Of a DNA stretch of 64,000 bases, positions 16,917-25,289 are shown piece by piece. A program made the translations under genes and the position numbers. Location: NCBI GenBank assembly GCA_934667095.1, contig CAKULE010000008.1, positions 1 through 64,000 of the forward strand, read 5' to 3'. The notes beneath the pieces were generated by a model that did no database searches, was not told the DNA's origin, and worked only from the letters and a program-made list of their open reading frames with translations. The stretch's first letter is position 1. Every line of letters begins with the position of its first letter. This DNA is from an uncultured Oscillospiraceae bacterium (GTDB lineage: Bacteria > Bacillota > Clostridia > Oscillospirales > Oscillospiraceae).

Positions 16917-17902
16917 TCAGGTATAGCTTCTGGGTGCGCCGAGGCCCATCATCTCGCGGGCCTGCGCGGGGGTGGCCACCGGACGGCCGATCTCTCTGGC
17001 GATGCGGACGGCCCGCTCCACCATCTCGGCGTTGTCCTTCAGCAGGCGGCCCTTGCTGTAGAAGCAGTTGTCCTCCAGACCCACGCGGACGTTGTGGCCC
17101 AGCAGCAGGCCGGCGGTGATCATGGGGATCTGGGGCGCGCCGATGCCGATGATGTTCAGCATGGCGTCGCGGGGCAGCAGCTGAGATGCCTCGATCAGCG
17201 ACGTGACGGAGGGCGTCAGGCCGTTGCCGCCAAAGAGGATGGACCCCCAGTGGGGACCGGGCACCTCTTTGAGCTGGAGCACCCGGCGCAGCATCTTGAT
17301 GCCGTACAGGCCGAACAGCTCGTACTCGGGCTTGATGCCATACTCCTCCATGGCGTTGAGCATTTCAACGGCGTCCTCGGGCTGCATGACATAGTGGTGC
17401 TGGCGCAGCTCGTCCTCGTCCCGGCCGGTGAGGGGGGGCAGGCGCTTTTTGTACACGACCTTGGCATAGTCCAGCATCAGGTCCACGGAGGCCACCTCGG
17501 GCCGGGCGGGCAGGCAGGCCCGCATGGGGGCGTAAAGACCCCGTCGGGGGATACCATTTTTCCGCCCATGGCGGTGTTGTTGATGATCAGATCAGGGCAG
17601 CGCTCGCGGATGCGGCGGTTGATCTCCATATAGAGCTCCGGATCGGAGGAGACCTCCCCCAGCCGGTCCGGCTGGCGGGCGTGGAGATGCACCATGGACG
17701 CACCGGCGTTATAGGCGTCTACGGCCTGCTGCACCTGCTTGTCCACGGTCTCGGGCAGGTTGGGATTGACCTCCTTGCCCTGAAAGCTGCCGGTGATGGC
17801 GCAGGTGATGATGGCGGGGGCAAAGCCCTCCAGTCCGCCCTTGTACACCTTCTCCACATAGCTGACAGTGTCGCGGTAGTCGTTGAGTAAGTAGCCAGTC
17901 AT
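16917..17902 (-). pseudogene. Beta-keto acid cleavage enzyme (BKACE/Kce, DUF849) with a 1-nt frameshift
   Basis: Members condense a beta-keto acid with acetyl-CoA and release acetoacetate or an acyl-CoA; Kce acts in lysine fermentation. The N-terminal frame (17902 to about 17530) shows the metal-binding MVHLHAR and DLIINNT. The frame is lost at a C5 run on the coding strand (17526-17530), where one C appears missing. The C-terminal frame (to 16917) contains ARPEVASVDLM, GLEDNCFYSKG and the ending TPAQAREMMGL. Together the two parts cover a full-length protein. It would be intact if the run had six C. Gene order after the CoA transferase and reductase genes suggests one degradative pathway. 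Confidence 0.85.
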
Positions 17903-17928
17903 TTTTACAGTCTCCTTTCTTTCGTTGC

Positions 17929-18961
17929 TTACAGCTCAGGGAGCGGAAAGCGCTTCAGATTCTCCTTGCAGAACTCGGCTCTGCCGTTCTCGATGTCCTT
18001 GACGATGGAAACGATCGCGTCATTAAAGGGGGTGTCGATCCCATAGCGGTCCCCCTCGCTGGTGACGAAGCCGTTGATCCTGTCGATCTCCGTGCGCCGC
18101 TTCCCATGCTTCAGATCCATCAGCATACTTGCGATCCCGGTCTTGTTGTCCCCGGGGATGATCGTGGTGATCATCTCCATAAAATGCGTTAGGCCCTCTT
18201 CAGAATCGAAATCGCAGATGTCTGCGGGATCCTCCCCGTGGAAGGGCGGCATCTTCACGCCGGCGGCCTTGCGTACCCTGCCGCACTCCCGGGCCACAAA
18301 GGCGGAGTAACGGTCAAAGGGGCTCTCCCGCAGGGCCTCGTAAAAGGTGATGCCCAGCGCGGTGGACATGCCGCTGATGGTGCTGTTCACCATCAGCTTG
18401 AACCACCTGGCCCCCATGAGATTGTCGGTGATCAGCGTATTGCCCATGCACCCGAGGACCTCGGCTACGGTCCGGATGCGCGGGGTGATACTGCCGTCCA
18501 CCTCGCCAATCTCAAACAGCGGGTAGGCGGGGGTCGTCAATCACCGTATTGAGCACAGAGGCCCCCGGACCCGTCAGACCGGCAGACCACATCATGATGC
18601 CGCCTACGGTCCGCTCCGGGCCGAAGAGCTCCCCCACAGAGGGCTCGGGCACCCCGTTCTGCAGGGTACACACAGTGCTGCCGCTGTGGAGATGGGGCTT
18701 CAGCCTTTCGGCCGCGTCCTGATTGACGGTCTGCTTGGTCATCAGAAACACCAGATCGTAGGTGCCCTCCATGTTCTCTGGCAGCACCGCACGGACCGGG
18801 ATGACTGTCTTCAAGGTACCGGTGATGCAGGCGCCTTCCCTGGCCATCATGTCCACATGCCGGGGGTCTGCGTCCACCAGAGTCACGTCCAATCCGCTCC
18901 GGGTCAGCAGTGCGCCCAGCACCATTCCCATGGAGCCTGCTCCGTAAACGGCAATCTTCAT
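17929..18961 (-). pseudogene. Ketopantoate-reductase-like (ApbA/PanE family) dehydrogenase with a 1-nt frameshift
   Basis: The NAD(P)-binding half (18961 to about 18530) begins MKIAVYGAGSMGMVLGALL with the GxGxxG fold motif and VFLMTKQT. The C-terminal half (to 17929) has FKLMVNSTISGMSTALG and a helical domain typical of ApbA proteins. The two frames meet at a C5 run (coding strand, 18529-18533). Removing one C gives the continuous reading VIDDPAYPLFEIGEVDG. In this context the enzyme would more likely reduce a pathway keto acid than ketopantoate. No pantothenate gene is nearby. Confidence 0.85.
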
Positions 18962-19021
18962 AGCGTGTTGTCTCCTTTTTCCTCTCGAAAATTCGGCCTT
19001 GCCGTATTCACCGCAGGATCA

Positions 19022-20313
19022 TCAGATCAGCATGAGCTTTCTTGCTTCCGCTTCCAGATCCTTGCGAAAATCAGGATGCGCGATGGCAATAAGGGCGTGT
19101 ACCCGCTCGCGGACGGTCCGGCCGCGCAACTGGGCAATGCCGTATTCCGTCACCACATAGTCCACCAGATTGCGGGAAATGGACACCACCGCCCCCGGCG
19201 TCAGCTGGGTCTTGATCTTGGACACCGTGCCGTGCCTCGCCGTAGAGGGGAAGGCCAGGATCCCGCGCCCGCCCTTGGAGTGCATCGCGCCGTAGGCGTA
19301 GTCTGTGGCGCCGCCCGTACCGGAGAACTGCATGGAACCAATACTCTCGCTGCACGCCTGACCGGTCAGGTCCATCTCCAGCGTGGTGTTGACGGACACC
19401 ATATTGTCATTCCGGGCGATCACCTCGGGGGCGTTGCCGTAGCTGGCCCGCACCATATAAGTCCACGGGTCCTGAGCCAGTGTATCTTACAGCGCCTGAT
19501 CGCCCAGCGCGAACACGCTCACATGGCGGCCCTTGTTGAGGTTTTTCCGCTCTCCGGTGATCACGCCGGCCCGGATGAGCTCCCCCATCGCGGAGGTAAA
19601 CATCTCCGTGTGCAGACCGAGGTCCCGCTTGTCCCGCAGAGCCTCCGCCACTGCGTTGGGCATGGCCCCGATACCCCGCTGGATGCAGTCCCCGTCATGA
19701 ATGAGGGAGGCCACATACTCGCCGATGGTCCGTTCCACCGGCCCGATCTCCGGCGAAGGAATGGTGCAGATAGGATAATCCACCTCCACCAAATAGTCCG
19801 CCCGCTCGATGGGCACGTCCACCATGCCGCAGGTTCTGGGCAGGTTCGGATCGACCTCGAAGATCACCGTCTTCGCCTGCTCCATGGCCTCCATCTCGAA
19901 CATGAGGCAGAGAGGAATCTGCACCTGACCGTGCTCATCCATGGGCGTTACCGCGCAGGCGAACACGTCCGGGGGGCACACTTCCATCAGGCGGATGAGC
20001 GCGTCGTGCAGGTTCCCGGGGCAGTAGGTGGAGTTCCCCACCTTGGCTCCCGCCCGCAGCCCTGCGCCGAACATGATGCCGCCGCTGGTGATATGTCCCT
20101 GCATGGCCGGGTCCGTCTGGAAGGGGAAGGACCCCTCCAGCCCGGAGAACACCGTCACCTCCTCTACCGGGGGGCGATGGTGTGCAGGGCGTTCAGGGTG
20201 GCGTTGGGCACGCTGGCCGCAGCCCCCAGCACCACGAAGTCCCCCGACTTGATCACTGCGAGGCACTGCTCCAGCGTGCGCTGTTTCTCCTTTTATATCG
20301 TTTGATAATCCAT
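19022..20313 (-). pseudogene. Acyl-CoA/4-hydroxybutyrate CoA-transferase with two ochre codons and a frameshift
   Basis: Translation from ATG 20313 reads MDYQTI-stop-KEKQRTLEQ. TAA (20295-20293) stands where the family has Tyr. A second break is a missing C in a C6 run (20169-20174). The long frame VEEVTVFSGLEGSFPFQTD to VFALGDQAL then ends at TAA (19489-19487), again at a conserved Tyr position. Homology continues in the same frame (DTLAQDPWTYMVRASYG) to 19022. The catalytic Glu region LHTEMF and SIGSMQFSGTGG are retained. The enzyme would swap CoA between short acyl groups. It is the first gene after the sigma-54 promoter, and three separate lesions make it a clear pseudogene. Confidence 0.88.
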
Positions 20314-20430
20314 TTGTCGTCCGGACCGGTCTCTCCCAGCCTGTCTCCGCCCCGCCTGCGCATGCGGTGCGGCTGCCTTTTCCGGCCCGGCCTCCTTTTG
20401 TCTCAGTTTGCAGCTGCGTCTTTATGTATA

Positions 20431-20446
20431 GGCAAGCAGCATGCCA
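20431..20446 (-). promoter_or_regulatory. Sigma-54 (-24/-12) promoter
   Basis: Minus strand TGGCATGCTGCTTGCC (20446-20431) against the consensus TGGCACG-N4-TTGCW. The GG and GC are 10 nt apart as required. It lies 118 nt upstream of the CoA-transferase start. Confidence 0.8.
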
Positions 20447-20485
20447 ACTGCTTTCTTTGGCTATTTTAGCGGTTTGCAGTAGAAA

Positions 20486-20530
20486 ACGTAGCAAATATTC
20501 CACATTCGTCCTGTGGAATATTTGCTACGT
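20486..20530. promoter_or_regulatory. 19-bp perfect inverted repeat, probable activator site and/or terminator
   Basis: ACGTAGCAAATATTCCACA (20486-20504), loop TTCGTCC, and its exact complement at 20512-20530. It is centred about 75 nt upstream of the -12 element, where enhancer sites for sigma-54 activators occur. It also lies just beyond the activator gene's stop codon, with a T-run, so it may also terminate that transcript. Confidence 0.75.
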
Positions 20531-20546
20531 CGAATTTTTTCTACAT

Positions 20547-21975
20547 TCAAATTTCTTCCCCTGCAGCGCCGGCCTCCGCGGCCCGCAGCTTCTTGTAGAT
20601 CAGGGTACGATCCACCTCCAACAGTCTGGCCGCCATGGTCACGTTCCCGTTGCAGTGCTGAATGGCCTGCTGGATATACCGGGTCTCAAAGGCCGCCCGC
20701 GCCGACTTCAGGGAACTCACCGGCTGCTGCCCCTCCCCGGCAGAGGTCCTCTGGCGGTCCTCCGCCCCGGCGCTGGGCAGGATCTCCAGCGTCGGCCGTT
20801 CAATGCCGTCGGTCACCACCATCCGCTCCACCACATTGCGCAGCTCCCGGATGTTTCCCGGCCAGCCATACTGCAGGAACTGGTCCAGCTGCCGCTGGCT
20901 CAGGGTCACCTGCTTTTTGTACTTCTGGTTGTAGGTGTTTACAAAATGCTGCGCCAGCGGCACGATGTCCTCCTTCCGCTCCCGCAGGGGCGGCAGCTTG
21001 ACCGGGATCACGTTCAGCCGGTTAGTACAGGTCCTCCCGGAAGCTCCCATTGCGGACCATCTGGTACAGGTCCCGGTTGGTGGCGCAGATCACCCGCACA
21101 TCCACCTTGATGTTCTGGGTGCTCCCCACCCGGCGGATCTCCCCCTCCTCCAGAAAGCGGAGCAGTTTGGACTGAAGGGCTTTCGGCACCTCGCCGATCT
21201 CATCCAGAAACAGGGTCCCCCCGCTGGCTACCTCGATCAGCCCGGTGTGCCCCTTCGCGTTGGCCCCGGTAAAGGCCCCCTTCTCATAGCCGAACAGCTC
21301 TGACTCGATGAGGTTTTCCGGGATGGAGCCGCAGTTCATCGGCACGAACAGCCTGTCCCGCCGCTGGCTGTAATGGTAGAGATATTTGGCCATGACTTCC
21401 TTGACGGTGCCGGTCTCGCCGGTGATGAGCACCGTGCTGTCGCTGTCGCTCAGTTCCCGGCACATCTCGCAGATGCGTTTCATCCGCTCCGAGGCGGCGA
21501 TGAGGCTCCGCTCCTGCCCCTCCTCCTGAAGATAGCTCACCAGCTTGCCGATCTTCTGGTTGCTACTCTCCATCTCCGCCAGCGAGCACTTGAAGGCGTC
21601 CAGCAGGCCGTAGTCTCTGGTGTAGGTGACGGTATAGCTCACCTGGCCGTCCGGCGCCAGATAGGGTGTGGAGGTGGAAAAGAAAAATTCGCCTCGCTTG
21701 GTACGCAGCAGGCCGCTTTGGGTCTTGCGCTCCCGCAGGCACTCCACAATGGTGGAGCGGTTGTATACACCCTTTCCCACCAGATCGCCTGCCCGCCGGC
21801 CCACGATCTCTTCCAGCGGGACCTCCAGATTGTTCTCCGCATTGCGGGAGGCCGCAAGGACCCTGCCCTCGCCGTCCGTCACCATGATGTCGTCGATGCA
21901 GCCAAAAATGGCGCCGCTGACAGCTCCCTCGTCCACGCTGTCCACTGCGTAGACGCCGTGATAGATCTCCTTCAT
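20547..21975 (-). pseudogene. Sigma-54-dependent transcriptional activator (PAS-AAA+-Fis), frameshifted, Walker A mutated
   Basis: Enhancer-binding protein of about 475 codons. It has a PAS-like sensor (about 20-125), an AAA+ domain from about 160 with GAFTGA (in YEKGAFTGANAK) and GTLFLDEIGEV, and a Fis-type C-terminal HTH (GNVTMAARLLEVDRTLIYKK). The frame stops at TAA 21024-21022 because one extra A turns the expected TAC-TAC-CGG into TAC-TAA. Homology resumes in the next frame as RLNVIPVKLPPLRERKEDI to 20547. Walker A reads GETGTVKE instead of GETGTGKE (Val191, codon 21405-21403), which should abolish ATP binding. It would have driven the sigma-54 promoter at 20431-20446. Confidence 0.87.
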
Positions 21976-22048
21976 GGGTATGCCTCCCTCTCCATGCTTC
22001 GCCTGTGTCCCTCTATTTCCGCCGTCTTGTCAAATCATTTTTCCGGAC

Positions 22049-22083
22049 AAAAGGCCCGCCGGCAGACAGCCGGCGGGCCTTTT
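22049..22083 (-). terminator. Terminator after pgsA
   Basis: AAAAGGCCCGCCGGC (22049-22063), loop AGACA, GCCGGCGGGCCTTTT (22069-22083), 27 nt beyond the pgsA stop. It closes the recA-pgsA block. Confidence 0.9.
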
Positions 22084-22110
22084 GATTCATTTGGAGCGAG
22101 TCAGACCCCA

Positions 22111-22635
22111 TCACTTGTGGGTGTTCAGCACGTCCTTGTTCTTCACGAAATACTCCACGCCGGAGTACAGAGTGGTGGCGGCAATGACGATGATGCACAC
22201 CCAGCCCAGCCAGTCGGGAATGGGCAGATGCATCAGGCACAGGCACACCATGGTGGAGAAGGTCTTGACCTTTCCGGACCAGCCGGCGGCAATGACCCGG
22301 CCGTTGTCCACGGCCACCAGCCGCAGACCGGACACGGCGAACTCCCGGGCCATGACGATGACCAGCGCCCACGCAGGGAAGCGGCCCATGGCGCAGAAGC
22401 AGATCATGGAGGTGAGCACCAGCACCTTGTCCGCCAGCGGGTCCATGAACTTGCCGAAGTCGGTGACCTGATTATAGTGCCGGGCGATGTAGCCGTCGGC
22501 AAAATCGGTGACGCTGGCGACGATGAAGATGATGAGGGCCACGATGTTGTTGCCCACGAAGTCCAGATGCCACATCAGCAGGTAAATGGGGATCAGAATG
22601 ACCCGCAGCAGGGTCAGCTTGTTGGCAGTATTCAT
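22111..22635 (-). CDS. pgsA: CDP-diacylglycerol-glycerol-3-phosphate 3-phosphatidyltransferase
   Basis: A 174-residue membrane enzyme of phosphatidylglycerol synthesis, transferring the phosphatidyl group from CDP-diacylglycerol to glycerol 3-phosphate. The CDP-alcohol phosphotransferase motif D-x2-DG-x2-AR-x8-G-x3-D-x3-D is complete in TDFADGYIARHYNQVTDFGK followed by FMDPLAD. Four to six hydrophobic helices and the usual length are present. AAAGGAGA lies upstream of the ATG. It lies 21 nt after rimO, a common arrangement in Firmicutes. Confidence 0.95.
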   Translation of the reverse strand: MNTANKLTLLRVILIPIYLLMWHLDFVGNNIVALIIFIVASVTDFADGYIARHYNQVTDFGKFMDPLADKVLVLTSMICFCAMGRFPAWALVIVMAREFAVSGLRLVAVDNGRVIAAGWSGKVKTFSTMVCLCLMHLPIPDWLGWVCIIVIAATTLYSGVEYFVKNKDVLNTHK

Positions 22636-22656
22636 TGTTCAGTCTCCTTTTCTGGG

Positions 22657-23976
22657 TCATTCCTCGATCTCGCCGGTTAGGTCGCCGTCGGTCACGCCGG
22701 TGATGCGCACCCACACGAACTCCCCCGCCGGGATGATGTCTGCCGCGGTGAAGAGCACCCGGCCATCGATATCCACCGAGTCGGCGTAGGTGCGGCCCAC
22801 GTAGCAGCCCTCCCCGGCGTCAAAGCCCTCGCACAGGACCTCCATGCAGGTGCCCAGCCGGGCCTCGTTGTACTCGTCCATGATGCGGGACTGGAGGTCG
22901 CACACCAGCTCCACCCGGCGCGCGGCCACCTCCGGGTCCACCTGGTTTTCCATAGCGGCAGCCAGAGTGCCCTCCTCCGGGGAGAACTGGAACACCCCCG
23001 CCCGCTGGAGCTTCTGCTCCCGCAGGAACTGGCACAGCTCCTCAAATTCCTCCTCCCCCTCGCCGGGCAGGCCGCAGATGAGGGAGGTGCGGAGCACCAC
23101 GTCGGGCATGGCGGCGCGCAGCTTAGCGAAGAGGGTCTCGATCTCCGCTTTGGTGCTGCGGCGGCGCATGGCCTTGAGGATGCCGTCGTTGGCGTGCTGG
23201 ATGGGGATGTCCAGATAGTGGACGATCTTGCGCTCATGGGCGATGACGTCAATGAGTTCGTCGGTCACCGCCTCGGGGTAGAGGTAGTGCAGACGGATCC
23301 AGTGGAAGGGCAGCCTGCACAGCTCCCGCAGCAGCCCGGCCAGGCTGGTGCCGTCCTTCCGGTCCCAGCCGTAGCGGGTGATATCCTGGGCGATGACGAT
23401 GAGCTCCTTCACGCCCTGGTCGGCCAGTTCCTTCGCCTCCGCCAGCAGGGCCTCCATGCTGCGGCTGCGGTAGCGGCCCCGGAGCTTGGGGATGATGCAG
23501 AAGGCGCAGCCGTTGCTGCAGCCCTCGGCGATCTTCAGGTAGGCGGTGTAGCCGGGGGTGGTAACCATGCGCTCCCCATCGTCATAGGCGGAGGCAATGG
23601 GGGCGAAGTGCTCTGCCCGCTCCCCTGCCGTCAATTCCTGAATAGCGGCCACCACGTCGGTATAGCTGCCGGTGCCCAGCATGCCGTCCACCTCGGGCAG
23701 CTCCCTGCGGATGTCGTCGGGGTACCGCTGGGTCAGGCAGCCGGCCACCAGCAGCTTGCCCAGCCTGCCCTGAGCCTTCAGCTGGCCCAGCTCGATGATG
23801 TTGTCGATGGCCTCGCTCTTGGCGGCCTCGATAAAACCGCAGGTGTTGAGCACCGCCACGTCGGCGCCGTCGGGCTCCCCAGTGACCGTGTAGCCCGCCG
23901 CCTGACAGAGGGCCATCATCTGCTCGGTATTCACCAGATTTTTGGCGCAGCCCAGAGAAATAAATGCAACTTTCAC
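22657..23976 (-). CDS. rimO: Ribosomal protein S12 methylthiotransferase RimO
   Basis: A 439-residue radical-SAM enzyme that methylthiolates the conserved Asp of ribosomal protein S12. The order is as expected: an N-terminal UPF0004 domain beginning MKVAFISLGCAKNLVNTE with its cluster Cys residues, a radical SAM core with GCSNGCAFCIIPKLRGRYRS (CxxxCxxC), and a C-terminal TRAM domain. The SLGCAKN start and the GRYRSR stretch favour RimO over the tRNA enzyme MiaB. It is part of the run recA-recX-nitroreductase-rimO-pgsA. Confidence 0.95.
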   Translation of the reverse strand: MKVAFISLGCAKNLVNTEQMMALCQAAGYTVTGEPDGADVAVLNTCGFIEAAKSEAIDNIIELGQLKAQGRLGKLLVAGCLTQRYPDDIRRELPEVDGMLGTGSYTDVVAAIQELTAGERAEHFAPIASAYDDGERMVTTPGYTAYLKIAEGCSNGCAFCIIPKLRGRYRSRSMEALLAEAKELADQGVKELIVIAQDITRYGWDRKDGTSLAGLLRELCRLPFHWIRLHYLYPEAVTDELIDVIAHERKIVHYLDIPIQHANDGILKAMRRRSTKAEIETLFAKLRAAMPDVVLRTSLICGLPGEGEEEFEELCQFLREQKLQRAGVFQFSPEEGTLAAAMENQVDPEVAARRVELVCDLQSRIMDEYNEARLGTCMEVLCEGFDAGEGCYVGRTYADSVDIDGRVLFTAADIIPAGEFVWVRITGVTDGDLTGEIEE

Positions 23977-24010
23977 AAAGATCGCTCCTTAAACGTTCCT
24001 CATATCCCGG

Positions 24011-24586
24011 TCACAGCCAACTGACCCGCCCCTCCCGGCGGGGGGGCATCTTTGGCGACTGGTCGGGCCAGCCCAGGCTGACGGCGGCCACGAACTCCCC
24101 CTTGTCCGGGGCAAAGGCCTCCCGTAGCTCTCCGCCGAAGCCCATGCGCTGGGGCGCGGACATCCAGCAGGTGCCCAGCCCCTCGGTCCAGGCCCCCAGC
24201 AGGAGGTTCTCGATGGCGGCGGACACGCTCTGCATGGCGCCGTCCCGGTCAGGGTAGCCATCCTTCAAAAAGTATACTAGCACGCACACCGGCGCACCCC
24301 CCAGCTTCACCAGAAAGCTTTCGGTCTCTTTCACCGTCTCAGGGTGGCTGGCGAAGCGATCCTTCAGCACCGGGCGGAACTTCTCCGTCACCCGGACCAT
24401 GATCTCCCGCAGGCGGGCCATGGCCTCCGGTGAGCGGAGCACCACAAAGTGCCAGTGCTGCAAATTGATGGCCGACGGCGCCGCCGCGGCACACTCCAGC
24501 ACCCGCTCCAGCACCTCATCGGGCACCGGGTCGCTCTTATATTTCCGTACGCTACGGCGGGTCAGCAAACACTCTCTCGCGTCCAT
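24011..24586 (-). CDS. Nitroreductase-family protein
   Basis: The ATG at 24586 is preferred because AGGAGGG precedes it by 9 nt. A further in-frame ATG at 24607 overlaps recX and lacks a site. The product of 191 residues has the FMN-binding family signature at its N-terminus (LLTRRSVRKYKSDPVPDEVL) and AAAAPSAINLQHWHFVVL. The C-terminal LGTCWMSAP and AAVSLGWPDQSP are also typical. It probably reduces flavin-dependent acceptors such as nitro compounds or quinones. Its true substrate is unknown. Confidence 0.88.
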   Translation of the reverse strand: MDARECLLTRRSVRKYKSDPVPDEVLERVLECAAAAPSAINLQHWHFVVLRSPEAMARLREIMVRVTEKFRPVLKDRFASHPETVKETESFLVKLGGAPVCVLVYFLKDGYPDRDGAMQSVSAAIENLLLGAWTEGLGTCWMSAPQRMGFGGELREAFAPDKGEFVAAVSLGWPDQSPKMPPRREGRVSWL

Positions 24587-24599
24587 GGGGCAGTCCCTC

Positions 24600-25289
24600 C
24601 TATTCATAATCTATCTCGCCCAGCCGCTCCAGCGCGGCGGAGATCTCCTCCCAGCCGTAGCCCCGGCGGGCCAGAAAGTCGGACACCCTTTTCAGATTCT
24701 CCCGGGTGGGCGGCTGGCCATGGAGCTTCCTCTCTGCTAACCGGTACAGGTCCTCGCCGCCGCGCTCCCGGCCGGCCAGGGCCTCGTCCCACAGTTCCCG
24801 GGGCACTCCCCGGCGGTACAGCTCGTCCCGCAGCTTCCGCTCCCCAAAACCCTTACCGCCGTAGTGGCGGACGATGGCCTCGGCATAGGCCCGGTCATCC
24901 AGCAGGCCCAGCCGCTCCATGCGGTCGGCGGCGGCCTCCGCCTGGATCAGGAGGGCCTCCCGCTCCGCGGCCAGCGCCTCCGGGTCGAGATCCGGACCGG
25001 GCTCCTCCTCCGGCTTGCGCCGGCGGCGGGGCGGGGTGGTGAGCTTGTCCACCAGTTCCCGTCTGGACATGCTTCGGGCGGACAGCAGATCTGCTGCCCG
25101 CTCGTTCAGTTTACTCTGTCCGGCGGCAGCCGTCAAGGCCGTCGCCTCCTGTTCGCTCAATTCCTGCCCCTGGTAGAGGGACAGCCTGACCACGTCCCCC
25201 TCGCTGACCCGCAGGAGGGAGCCGTCCTCAAACCATACCAGCCACCGTCCCTGCTTGTGCCTGGACGGCTCCAGCTTCTCAATTCTCAT
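24600..25289 (-). CDS. recX: Regulatory protein RecX
   Basis: A 229-residue modulator of RecA filament assembly, directly downstream of recA with a 4-nt overlap at its start. Three-helix RecX repeats are visible: LLSARSMSRRELVDKL, YAEAIVRHYGGKGFGERKLR and LARRGYGWEEISAALERL. An N-terminal extension of about 60 residues forms a small beta domain (VWFEDGSLLRVSEGDVV) that is common in Firmicute RecX. A charged, Pro/Arg-rich insert follows the first repeat. Confidence 0.92.
   Translation of the reverse strand: MRIEKLEPSRHKQGRWLVWFEDGSLLRVSEGDVVRLSLYQGQELSEQEATALTAAAGQSKLNERAADLLSARSMSRRELVDKLTTPPRRRRKPEEEPGPDLDPEALAAEREALLIQAEAAADRMERLGLLDDRAYAEAIVRHYGGKGFGERKLRDELYRRGVPRELWDEALAGRERGGEDLYRLAERKLHGQPPTRENLKRVSDFLARRGYGWEEISAALERLGEIDYE

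Noticed and set aside
17929..18961. Pantothenate biosynthesis gene panE
   Set aside because: It belongs to the ApbA family, but no panB/panC is near. Its place within an acyl-CoA operon argues for another keto-acid substrate.
15883..21975. Programmed frameshifting or stop-codon recoding to rescue the broken genes
   Set aside because: The breaks differ in direction and type, lack slippery sites with downstream structures, and UAA is not used for selenocysteine or pyrrolysine.
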